64,000 nucleotides of DNA from an uncultured Cuneatibacter sp. (GTDB lineage Bacteria; Bacillota; Clostridia; Lachnospirales; Lachnospiraceae). Positions 51,326-58,891 of this stretch are shown here, in pieces. Both the position numbers and the translations under genes were made by a program. Below the pieces are notes generated by a model, which saw only the letters and a program-made list of their open reading frames with translations, was not told the origin of the DNA and made no database searches. The stretch covers positions 1-64,000 of the forward strand of contig CAKQHB010000014.1 of NCBI GenBank assembly GCA_934234215.1, given 5' to 3'. Every line of letters starts with the position of its first letter. The first letter of the stretch is position 1.

Positions 51326-53074
51326 CTATTTTTGTTCCGTCTGCACCTCTTTTTCAATTCCAAGATACGGCAAAATATTTTCAAAAATATCGGACACGAC
51401 CGGTGCCGCGATCTGACCGCCGTAGTACACACCCACCGGCTCGTCGATGGTCAGCAGAATCGCCACTTCCGGGTCCTCCGCCGGGGCAAAGCCTACGAAA
51501 GAGGCAATGTATTTGCCGGAACCTCGCGGCAATTTCTGCGAAGTTGCAGTCTTTCCGCCGATGGCATATCCCACAACCGCTCCATTTCTTCCGGAGCCTT
51601 CGGACACGACCTTCTCACAGATTTCCCGCACCTGTGCACTGATGTCTTCTGATAAAATCGACATCTGCTCCGGCTGTACAAGCTCCGTCACTTCCGATCC
51701 GTCTGCTGAGATCGTCCGCACACCAAGATGGGGCGTGACGCTGTGACCTCCATTGATGATGCCGCATACTGTCGTCAAAAGTCGCAGCGGCGTCAGCTGA
51801 AAGGACTGTCCAAATGAAATTGTCGCCAGTTCCACCGGCCCGATTGAATCCGGCGCATGCATGATGCAGCCTGCTTCCCCCGGAAGATCAATGCCGGTCT
51901 TCTGCAAGATTCCGAACTGCTGTAAATAGCGATAAAAGCGACTGCTGCCGATGGCTTCTCCCACCTGAATAAATACCGGATTGCAGGAATTCATTGCACC
52001 TTCCACAAATGTCTCCGCGCCATGCCCCGTTCGCTTGTGGCAATGAATGATGCGGTCATCCACCGTGATGCTGCCGCCGCAATAAAACTGGCTCGTCATG
52101 GACACAGCATCTGCATCCAATCCTGCCGCCATCGTAATAATCTTAAACGCCGATCCCGGCTCATAAGTATCGTTGATTGCTGTATTGCGCCACATGCGGT
52201 TCAGTGCATCCGTATCTGTCAGCGTCACACTCTGCTTTGTGCCGTCCCCTGCGCTCACTGTCTGCTCATACGGGTGATTCAGATCATACTCCGGCAGATT
52301 CACCATGGCATACAGCTCTCCGTTTTTCGGATTCATCACGATGACCGACACCTGCTTCGCCTGCTTTTCTTCCAGAACGACCTGTGCCATCTGCTGACAG
52401 TACAGTTGGATATTCAGATCCAGACTGAGCTGCAGGCTCTTTCCTGCCACCGGCTCCCGCCGCTGCTCTTCCATCTGATCCAGTTCCGCGCCAGACGCAT
52501 CTGTAATCGTCAGAATACTGCCATCCGTGCCTTTCAACACTTCCTCGTATTCCACTTCCAGTCCGAGAATCCCCTGATTGTCTCCGCCGGTAAATCCCAG
52601 CACTTTGGATGCTACAGAACCGTAAGGGTAATCCCGTTTGTAATCTTCGTCCACCTTCACGCCTGCCAGATCATACAGACGGATCCGGTCGCCGGTCTCC
52701 TTGTCCACATTTGTCTGAATAATCTCCCGGGACGAATATTTCTCAACTTTTTTCCGGACATCCTCCTCCGGTAACTCCAGTTCTTCGGACAACACCCGAA
52801 TCACCTGCTCCGGATCTTCCACCTGTCGGTACACGGTGGAGATCGTACACACCGTCCGATTGGCTGCCAGCACGGTTCCCGACGCATCGAGGATCTCTCC
52901 CCTTGCCGCCTTGATACTGCGCTCTCTCTGATGCAGTTCCAATGCCTGCGCCGACCACGCTTCGCCCTGTACGAGCATCACATAGCACAACCGCACAAGC
53001 ACAACCGCAAACATCACAAGGGACAGCAGAAACAGCATCAGGTTTCCCATTCGCCTCTTTGTGCGATGATTCAT
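51326..53074 (-). CDS. Class B penicillin-binding protein (SpoVD/FtsI family), KTA variant
   Basis: 582 residues: one N-terminal membrane helix (12-32), the pedestal domain (RGEILDASGTVLA, DYPYGSVASKVLGFTG) and a transpeptidase domain with SxxK (EPGSAFKIITM) and SxN (NSCNPVF). The third motif reads GGKTATSQK instead of the usual KTGT, a Gly to Ala change next to the active site. No PASTA domains. Second of two class B PBP genes in tandem; the upstream one has the standard motif. It could be the sporulation-specific SpoVD or a division enzyme; order alone does not settle this. Confidence 0.85.
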   Translation of the reverse strand: MNHRTKRRMGNLMLFLLSLVMFAVVLVRLCYVMLVQGEAWSAQALELHQRERSIKAARGEILDASGTVLAANRTVCTISTVYRQVEDPEQVIRVLSEELELPEEDVRKKVEKYSSREIIQTNVDKETGDRIRLYDLAGVKVDEDYKRDYPYGSVASKVLGFTGGDNQGILGLEVEYEEVLKGTDGSILTITDASGAELDQMEEQRREPVAGKSLQLSLDLNIQLYCQQMAQVVLEEKQAKQVSVIVMNPKNGELYAMVNLPEYDLNHPYEQTVSAGDGTKQSVTLTDTDALNRMWRNTAINDTYEPGSAFKIITMAAGLDADAVSMTSQFYCGGSITVDDRIIHCHKRTGHGAETFVEGAMNSCNPVFIQVGEAIGSSRFYRYLQQFGILQKTGIDLPGEAGCIMHAPDSIGPVELATISFGQSFQLTPLRLLTTVCGIINGGHSVTPHLGVRTISADGSEVTELVQPEQMSILSEDISAQVREICEKVVSEGSGRNGAVVGYAIGGKTATSQKLPRGSGKYIASFVGFAPAEDPEVAILLTIDEPVGVYYGGQIAAPVVSDIFENILPYLGIEKEVQTEQK

Positions 53075-53127
53075 CCGACACCTCGCGGAGACACTTTGTT
53101 ATCCACTCTATGTATCGGAAGCTGCTT

Positions 53128-55272
53128 CTATTCCCCGGCGTTTTCCTCCGGAGCTGCTTCCTGTCCATCTGCAGCAACCTCTCCGGCATTCTCCTCTGCA
53201 TTCTGATCTTCCTCCGGGTTCTGCTGTTCCTGGTTCGCATCCTCCTGCTCCTGCGCTGCGATCTCCGCAGGATCTTCCACGATGATACCGTTCTCATAAG
53301 AATCTTCTACGAAGGGGTTATCGGTGCTCACATCCGCCTCTTCGCCGTCTTTCAGGTATTCATCGCTGGGATATTCATTATAATACGGCAGCAGATCACT
53401 CCAGATCTCCTTTGCCAGATACTGTGCCTGGGCACTACTGGACTGATTGTCTACCTTCGGAACATCGATCACAACATACAGCAACAATTCCGGGTTGTCT
53501 TCTCCCAAAAAGCTGATGAAAGAAATGACATAGTTGCCGCTGGAACGAGGCAGCTTCTGACCGGCACCAGTCTTACCGCCGATCTGATAGCCGGCGATTC
53601 TCGCCAGACTACCTGTACCATTTTCCACAACGCCCACCATCATCTGACGCATCTCCGCGCTCGTCTCACTGCTGATGGTCTGACGCACCAGAATCGGATC
53701 TTTTGTCCCGATCACCGCTCCGCCCGCATTGCGGATCTCCTTGACAACATGGGGCTGATAATAATTACCGCCGTTGATCAGAGAGGCGATGGCTGCCGCC
53801 TGCTGAATCATCGTGACGTTATAACCCTGTCCAAAGGAGTTCGTCGCCAGCTCGGATACATTCAACTGAGATTCTTCGTACAAAAGTCCCTCGCAGCTGC
53901 TCTCACCGGGCAGGTCAATGCCTGTTTTCTGTCCCAGATTAAAGATACGCTGATATCTTGCAAAATCTGCGGCACCAATCTTATCTACGATCTGCATCAG
54001 GCTGTCGTTGCAGGACTCCGCCAGTGCCTCGGAAAGCGTCAGCAATCCATGCCCTTCCCGAACATGGCAGTTGATTCGCCAGCCGCCCTTCATCTCGTAA
54101 CCGTCGCAATAGTAGGTATCATCCATGCTGATCTCGTTCTCTTCCAGACCTGTCGCGATCGTCAATGCCTTCGCAGTAGATCCCGGCTCATATGAATCAC
54201 TGATGCACCAGTTTCTCCAGATCTGGTTCTGCGCATCAGACTTCTCCTCATCGCTCATGGCTGCCAGTTCTTCCTCCGTATAATACGCGGAGAGATCTTT
54301 TGGATCATTCAGATTATATTCCTTGTCTGTCGCCATGCCGAGAATCTCGCCGTTCTGTGGATTCATCAGAATGACGCCCACATTATCCGCACCTACCTGA
54401 TTCATGTACGCCTTGATATTCTCCTGCAGAATCGTCTGTGCGCCCATGTCAATCGTGCTGACAATGGTATTTCCATCCGTTGCCGGGTAGACGTTTTTCT
54501 CCAGATTATAATCCTCATCCAGATAACCGACACTGCGTCCGTTCGTACCGGTCAGCTCATCGTTGTAATAGCTTTCCAGTCCCCACAGACCTTCTGCGCC
54601 GTCCGTCGTCGTAAATCCGATGACCGTACTTCCCACCTCAGAGAACGGATATTTTCTCTGGTATTCTGTCTCAAAGACAACGCCCTTGATTTTCATGAGC
54701 TTGTCTTCTTTTGTCATCTCTTCTCCGGTGTCGCTCTTCCAGCTGCCCTTATTCCACACCGTCTGGAATTCTTCAAAGGCACTTACCTGCTCGTAAGTCA
54801 GCAGCGTCTTTCCACCATAACGCACATAACTGCTGTCCGCATTGTCCTCCAGTGTCTGACGCAGCGTTGCTTCATCCAGTCCGAAATATGTCACCAATGC
54901 CTCCACAGTCTTATCCGTGTAGTTGTAGCCCTTCTGATACAGAATTACCTTCGGGTCCAAGACCAGAATGTAATACGGCTCACTGGTGGCAACGGCAGTG
55001 CCGTTTCGATCCACGATGTCTCCCCGTCGTGCCTGAATTGTGGAACTCGTATAGCCATGTCTGGACAACACTTCTACGGAATAGTCATTGTGTGTGCCCT
55101 GAATCAAAAAGACAAGATAAAGCGCCAACGCAAACAAAGCCAGTGATATCATCAAAAAGAGTATCACCAGCTTGTTCATCATAAATCTTTTTATTTTTCG
55201 TTCCGGAGGTCTGTTTCCGGACTGCTTTCTGGAATCACCATTTTCCTGCTTAGTTGTTCGGGATTGCTTCAT
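53128..55272 (-). CDS. Class B penicillin-binding protein (FtsI/PBP2b-like) with acidic tail
   Basis: 714 residues. Basic cytoplasmic N-terminus, membrane helix near 33-56, pedestal (QARRGDIVDRNGTAVATSEP; YPFSEVGSTVIGFT) and transpeptidase domain with SxxK (EPGSTAKALTIA), SxN (ESCNDSL) and KTG (GGKTGAGQK). After residue 650 there is an unusual tail of about 60 residues made almost only of Glu, Gln, Asn, Ala and Asp. It overlaps the ftsL-like gene by 23 bases and is probably the divisome transpeptidase working with FtsW. Confidence 0.9.
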   Translation of the reverse strand: MKQSRTTKQENGDSRKQSGNRPPERKIKRFMMNKLVILFLMISLALFALALYLVFLIQGTHNDYSVEVLSRHGYTSSTIQARRGDIVDRNGTAVATSEPYYILVLDPKVILYQKGYNYTDKTVEALVTYFGLDEATLRQTLEDNADSSYVRYGGKTLLTYEQVSAFEEFQTVWNKGSWKSDTGEEMTKEDKLMKIKGVVFETEYQRKYPFSEVGSTVIGFTTTDGAEGLWGLESYYNDELTGTNGRSVGYLDEDYNLEKNVYPATDGNTIVSTIDMGAQTILQENIKAYMNQVGADNVGVILMNPQNGEILGMATDKEYNLNDPKDLSAYYTEEELAAMSDEEKSDAQNQIWRNWCISDSYEPGSTAKALTIATGLEENEISMDDTYYCDGYEMKGGWRINCHVREGHGLLTLSEALAESCNDSLMQIVDKIGAADFARYQRIFNLGQKTGIDLPGESSCEGLLYEESQLNVSELATNSFGQGYNVTMIQQAAAIASLINGGNYYQPHVVKEIRNAGGAVIGTKDPILVRQTISSETSAEMRQMMVGVVENGTGSLARIAGYQIGGKTGAGQKLPRSSGNYVISFISFLGEDNPELLLYVVIDVPKVDNQSSSAQAQYLAKEIWSDLLPYYNEYPSDEYLKDGEEADVSTDNPFVEDSYENGIIVEDPAEIAAQEQEDANQEQQNPEEDQNAEENAGEVAADGQEAAPEENAGE

Positions 55273-55720
55273 ACTGTTTTACATACTCGCTTTCTTCCAG
55301 ATCAAACGGTATAATCTGGTCTTCGTTTGCCGGCTGCATACCAAGTTCCTTTGTGGCAACATCATAGATATGCGCGTAATCTTCATAGGTATCAATACTC
55401 AGCTCCAGTGCAAGATTCTTCTCCTGCACATCCTCATACTCATTTTCCAGCACTGCAATGTTGTGCAGACGACTGCTGACGCTACTCTGCAGCTTCAGAT
55501 AATTCAGGCAGATCACTGCTGCGATCATGACAACAACACCCATGGCAACAGCCTGTCCAAGGCTGATGCTCTTGGAACGCTCACGGTTTCTGCGCACCTG
55601 AATCTGCTCTCTTGTGATTGGCTTCTCCTGGCGCGCCGGCTGTGCACTGCTGTAATCTCTTGCGAGGTTGTCCCCCATGTAAAAAGCGTTGTGATAGGTT
55701 TTCTTTCCTGACTGAGCCAT
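55250..55720 (-). CDS. ftsL: FtsL-like cell division protein
   Basis: 156 residues from the ATG at 55718-55720 (GGGGGATG upstream), or five residues more from an ATG at 55735. One membrane helix (about 54-73, GQAVAMGVVVMIAAVICLN) preceded by a basic segment and followed by a heptad-type coiled coil (LQSSVSSRLHNIAVLENEYE), then a short tail with ELGMQPANEDQIIPF. This is the FtsL/DivIC layout. The call rests on layout and on the position between rsmH and the PBP genes, because sequence conservation is poor. Confidence 0.8.
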   Translation of the reverse strand: MAQSGKKTYHNAFYMGDNLARDYSSAQPARQEKPITREQIQVRRNRERSKSISLGQAVAMGVVVMIAAVICLNYLKLQSSVSSRLHNIAVLENEYEDVQEKNLALELSIDTYEDYAHIYDVATKELGMQPANEDQIIPFDLEESEYVKQYEAIPNN

Positions 55721-55735
55721 AATAACATCCCCCAC

Positions 55736-56671
55736 TTACTTCTTTTCAAAAATACGCAGCTTTGCGCTGGCAGATCGGCTGTTTCGTTCTAACTCTTCCG
55801 CACTGGGAAGGATCGGCTTTCTCGTGATCACCCTGCCTTTGGATACCTTTCCACAGACACACACCGGGAAATCCGGCGGGCAGGTGCACGGATTTTCATT
55901 GATCCGGAAACGACTCTTTACGATTCGGTCTTCTAATGAATGGAACGTAATGATACAAAGTCTTCCGCCCGGATTCAACAGGTCGATCATACTGTCAATG
56001 GACTGCTCCAGCACGTCCAGCTCCCGATTCAGCTCAATTCGAATTGCCTGAAAGGTGCGCTTTGCCGGATGTCCGCCGGTGGCGCGCACCTTTGCCGGGA
56101 TCGCGCCGCGGATAATATCCGAAAGCTCAAACGTCGTCTCGATGGGCTTCTTCGCCCTCGCCTGCACGATATGCTTTGCGATGTTCTTTGCGAAGCGGTC
56201 TTCTCCGTAATCCCGGATCATCCGGTATAACTCCATCTCACTGTATTCATTTACAATATCTCTGGCGCATTTTTCCTGGCGCTGATCCATCCGCATATCA
56301 AGCGGTGCATCCTCTCGATAGCTGAATCCCCTTTCTCCGTTGTCCAACTGGTAAGAGGAAACGCCCAGATCCAGTAAAATACCATCCACGCCGGAGATTC
56401 CAAGGTTCGCCAACACCTGCGGCATCGCCTCGTAGTTGCTCCGAACGATTGTCACCTTCTCTCCGAAAGGCTCCAATCTCTTGCTGGCAGCCGCGATCGC
56501 ATCTCCATCCTGATCGATGCCGACAAAACGTCCCTGTTCTCCCAGACGACTGCACACCTCATAGGCATGTCCGGCACCGCCTAATGTGCCATCCACATAT
56601 GTGCCATCCGCCCGGACATTCAATCCTTCGATTGTCTCATCAAACAAAACAGATACATGTGCAAATTCCAT
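55736..56671 (-). CDS. rsmH: 16S rRNA (cytosine(1402)-N(4))-methyltransferase
   Basis: 311 residues. Begins with HVSVLFDETIEGL, the family start, then the SAM-binding DGTLGGAGHAYEVCSRLG near 29-46, GVDGILLDLGVSSYQLDNGE (read in parts), the RGFSYREDAPLDMRMD block and the C-terminal LCIITFHSLEDRIVKSRFR. The insertion with CTCPPDFPVCVCGK is usual in Clostridia. It methylates C1402 of 16S rRNA and is the second gene of the dcw cluster. Confidence 0.96.
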   Translation of the reverse strand: MEFAHVSVLFDETIEGLNVRADGTYVDGTLGGAGHAYEVCSRLGEQGRFVGIDQDGDAIAAASKRLEPFGEKVTIVRSNYEAMPQVLANLGISGVDGILLDLGVSSYQLDNGERGFSYREDAPLDMRMDQRQEKCARDIVNEYSEMELYRMIRDYGEDRFAKNIAKHIVQARAKKPIETTFELSDIIRGAIPAKVRATGGHPAKRTFQAIRIELNRELDVLEQSIDSMIDLLNPGGRLCIITFHSLEDRIVKSRFRINENPCTCPPDFPVCVCGKVSKGRVITRKPILPSAEELERNSRSASAKLRIFEKK

Positions 56672-56705
56672 GCTGCCCCCAAATCTCTATCTGCGGAAAA
56701 TCCCG

Positions 56706-57134
56706 CTAAATCTGAAATGCCTTCAGGCTTGCGCCGAGGCTCTCTACATCATCATAATTATTGTAAGCTTCCCAGGCATCCTTGTCCCAGATCTCAATAC
56801 GGCTGATCGCACCAGCCAGCACCACATCTTTTTTCAGACCGGCAAATGCTCTGAGTCCCGCCGGGATCAAAACACGTCCCTGTCGGTCAATCTCACACTT
56901 CTCCGCGCCTGCGATAAAGAATCGGATCACCTTTCGTCCATCGGCGTTCGACAGCTCCGGAAGCTGTTGCAGCTTCGCAGTGAACTCCTCCCAGCCCTCC
57001 ATCGTATAGAGGTTCAGACAATGATCCATTCCACGACAAATGACAAATTCGGCACCAAGCTGCTCGCGAAACTTCTGCGGAACAATGAGACGTCCTTTCG
57101 TATCCAGGCTGTGGGTATATTCGCTCATGAACAC
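56706..57134 (-). CDS. mraZ: Transcriptional regulator MraZ
   Basis: 142 residues from a GTG at 57132-57134, giving MFMSEYTHSLDTKGRLIVP, the standard MraZ beginning; a GGTGAT site six bases upstream supports it over the ATG two codons later. Two SpoVT/AbrB-like halves: DTKGRLIVPQKFREQLG and DRQGRVLIPAGLRAFAG. MraZ forms a ring and represses or activates the dcw operon by binding direct repeats upstream of its own gene, which are visible at 57173-57210. Confidence 0.96.
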   Translation of the reverse strand: MFMSEYTHSLDTKGRLIVPQKFREQLGAEFVICRGMDHCLNLYTMEGWEEFTAKLQQLPELSNADGRKVIRFFIAGAEKCEIDRQGRVLIPAGLRAFAGLKKDVVLAGAISRIEIWDKDAWEAYNNYDDVESLGASLKAFQI

Positions 57135-57172
57135 GGGGACATCACCTTCTTTCCATCATTTTTGAGTTTCTC

Positions 57173-57210
57173 CGCCACTAAGCACCACTTAATCACCACC
57201 TAGTCACCAC
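57173..57210 (-). promoter_or_regulatory. MraZ operator: four direct repeats
   Basis: On the minus strand GTGGTG (57205-57210), GTGGTG (57194-57199), GTGGTG (57183-57188) and GTGGCG (57173-57178), spaced 11, 11 and 10 bases, all on one face of the helix. Direct repeats containing TGG with about ten-base spacing upstream of mraZ are the known MraZ binding pattern. They lie just downstream of the -10 box, in the expected leader. Confidence 0.8.
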
Positions 57211-57220
57211 TCACTTTTTT

Positions 57221-57249
57221 ATCATATACGTTTTCCACTATGATTGCAA
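57221..57249 (-). promoter_or_regulatory. dcw cluster promoter upstream of mraZ
   Basis: TTGCAA (57244-57249), 17 bases, TATGAT (57221-57226) on the minus strand. The start of transcription would fall at about 57213, so the MraZ repeats are inside the leader. Confidence 0.7.
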
Positions 57250-57290
57250 GTCCAAATTCCTATTTTCCAGCACTTTCCACCGTATTTTTT

Positions 57291-57434
57291 TACAAAAATA
57301 GAATGTGCCTTGGCACATTCTCGCGCCGAGCGCGGTCGCTTGCGACATATTTCCTCTTCGCGCGAGTGCGCATCCCGCGGAGCGCTTTTTTGCTTTATAG
57401 GAAACGCGACGCAATTTCCTATAAAGCAAAAAAA
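57291..57434 (-). repeat. Interspersed structured repeat copy R5 (full length)
   Basis: Same layout as R4: palindrome TTGCTTTATAGGAAAT.. near 57390-57429, AGCGCTCCGCGGGATGCGC, short G+C-rich hairpins (CGCGC-TCG-GCGCG, GTCGC-AA-GCGAC) and the end hairpin GAATGTGCC-aa-GGCACATTC followed by TATTTTTG. Compared with R4, both strands of the stems have changed together. With the ychF terminator and the mraZ control region it accounts for the whole 367-bp gap 57135-57501. Confidence 0.82.
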
Positions 57435-57472
57435 GAGGTACTTCCCATGTTTCATGAGAATGTACCTCTTTT
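57428..57472 (-). terminator. ychF terminator
   Basis: AAAAGAGGTAC (57431-57441) and GTACCTCTTTT (57462-57472), an 11-bp stem followed by seven T on the minus strand (57428-57434 are A on the plus strand). Its T run is the edge of repeat R5. Confidence 0.88.
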
Positions 57473-57501
57473 CGCATTTTTCTGCTTGTTTTCTGTCTTT
57501 T

Positions 57502-58599
57502 TTATACGTTGAAACGGAACAGGATCACATCGCCGTCCTGTACCACATAGTCCTTACCCTCCAGACGGATCAGACCTTTTTCTCTTGCTACGTTGTAAGC
57601 GCCGCAATCCAGCAGATCCTGATAGTTGACAACCTCTGCACGGATAAATCCTCTCTCAAAATCGGAGTGGATCTTACCGGCTGCCTGCGGAGCCTTTGTG
57701 CCGCGGGTGATCGTCCATGCTCTCGTCTCTGTCTCACCTGCAGTCAGGTAGCTGATCAGTCCGAGAATGTGGTAGCTTGCTGTGATCAGCTTGTCCAGAC
57801 CGGACTCCTTCAGTCCCAGATCTTCCAGGAAAACTGCCTTCTCTTCATCATCCAACTCAGACATCTCTGCCTCGATCTGTGCGCTGATAACAAATACTTC
57901 GCTGCCCTCTGCGGCTGCCAGCTCACGAACTTCCTTTACATAAGGATTGTCTGCACCGTCGGATGCCAGATCTTCTTCTGCTACGTTTGCTGCGTAGATG
58001 ACCGGCTTCCAGGTCAGCAGCGTCAGGGACTCATAGAAAGCACGCTCCTCCGGATCTTCCACTTCCAGCGTCTTTGCCGGAAGATTCTGCTCCAGATGTG
58101 CCTGCATACGCTTTAACAGCTCCAGCTCTTTCGCCATCGCCTTATCGTTATGTGCAGCGCGGGCGGTCTTTGCAATACGACGTTCCAGGACCTCCAGATC
58201 GGAGAAGATCAGCTCCAGATTGATCGTCTCGATGTCTCTGGCCGGTCCGATGCTGCCATCTACATGGATGACATTCGGATCTTCAAAGCAGCGAACCACA
58301 TGTACAATCGCATCTACTTCACGAATATTCGCAAGGAACTGGTTTCCCAGACCTTCGCCCTTGGATGCGCCCTTTACCAGACCTGCGATGTCTACGAACT
58401 CGATCACTGCGGGAGTGATCTTTGCGGAGTTGTACATATCTGCCAGTAATTTCAGCCGGCGATCCGGAACGGCTACAATACCTACGTTCGGGTCAATCGT
58501 ACAGAAAGGATAGTTTGCAGACTCAGCGCCTGCCTTTGTCAGAGAGTTAAACAGGGTACTCTTTCCTACGTTGGGAAGTCCCACGATACCTAATTTCAT
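57502..58599 (-). CDS. ychF: Ribosome-binding ATPase YchF (OLA1 family)
   Basis: 365 residues from the ATG at 58597-58599 (AAAGGA site). Obg-related P-loop protein that prefers ATP. G1 loop GLPNVGKSTLFNSLT at 7-21, YPFCTIDPNVG, the G3 region EFVDIAGLVKGASKGEGLGN (78-97 or so), NVAEEDLASDG in place of the NKxD loop, and a C-terminal TGS domain (RAWTITRGTKAPQAAGKIH, GDVILFRFNV). It binds 50S/70S ribosomes and takes part in stress responses. Monocistronic, with its own promoter and terminator. Confidence 0.96.
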   Translation of the reverse strand: MKLGIVGLPNVGKSTLFNSLTKAGAESANYPFCTIDPNVGIVAVPDRRLKLLADMYNSAKITPAVIEFVDIAGLVKGASKGEGLGNQFLANIREVDAIVHVVRCFEDPNVIHVDGSIGPARDIETINLELIFSDLEVLERRIAKTARAAHNDKAMAKELELLKRMQAHLEQNLPAKTLEVEDPEERAFYESLTLLTWKPVIYAANVAEEDLASDGADNPYVKEVRELAAAEGSEVFVISAQIEAEMSELDDEEKAVFLEDLGLKESGLDKLITASYHILGLISYLTAGETETRAWTITRGTKAPQAAGKIHSDFERGFIRAEVVNYQDLLDCGAYNVAREKGLIRLEGKDYVVQDGDVILFRFNV

Positions 58600-58719
58600 T
58601 TTTATATTTCCTTTCAAAATCGTTATTTTTATGGGGTTCTAGCGCTTACATTAAATCGAGTGCCAGTAAACTTTGCATTTTCCATGCTTCTTATTTTCGT
58701 AAAAATAATGCAGTCATGT

Positions 58720-58748
58720 ATTATAGCACAAACCCTCTGTTTATTCAA
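58720..58748 (-). promoter_or_regulatory. ychF promoter
   Basis: TTGAAT (58743-58748), 17 bases, TATAAT (58720-58725) on the minus strand. The -35 box overlaps the last codons of the hypB remnant. Confidence 0.78.
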
Positions 58749-58860
58749 TCACTTCTATATTCTTTCGCATCCACGCTGCCAGTTCATCCATGCCCTCTCC
58801 GGTTTTTGCTGAGACAAACAGAATCTCCAGCTTCGGATTCCATTTCCAGTACAACCGCCC
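58741..58860 (-). pseudogene. hypB: C-terminal fragment of HypB (hydrogenase nickel incorporation GTPase)
   Basis: About 35 codons reading NPKLEILFVSAKTGEGMDEL, then AAWMRKN and a stop at 58741-58743. NP-x-L-x-I-F-x-VSAKTGEG is the usual end of HypB, a GTPase that loads nickel into hydrogenases; the G domain and nickel-binding N-terminus are missing and no hydrogenase genes are nearby. It lies directly behind the flavoprotein gene. Another small GTPase of the SIMIBI class is possible. Confidence 0.55.
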
Positions 58861-58891
58861 CGATCTCCGGGATCTGTTGTTCCTCTGCAAT

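Noticed and set aside
52942..54195. Plus-strand open frame of 417 codons across two PBP genes
   Set aside because: Antisense shadow of well-supported penicillin-binding protein genes; low-complexity Ile/Arg/His composition.
57173..57210. CRISPR-like short direct repeats
   Set aside because: Only four six-base repeats at helical spacing directly upstream of mraZ; this is an operator. No other regular repeat-spacer array was seen in the window.
57238..57512. Small frames with LLYRK and SYKAK peptides near 22.6, 42.6 and 57.4 kb
   Set aside because: They are translations of the palindromic repeat and differ wherever the repeat differs.
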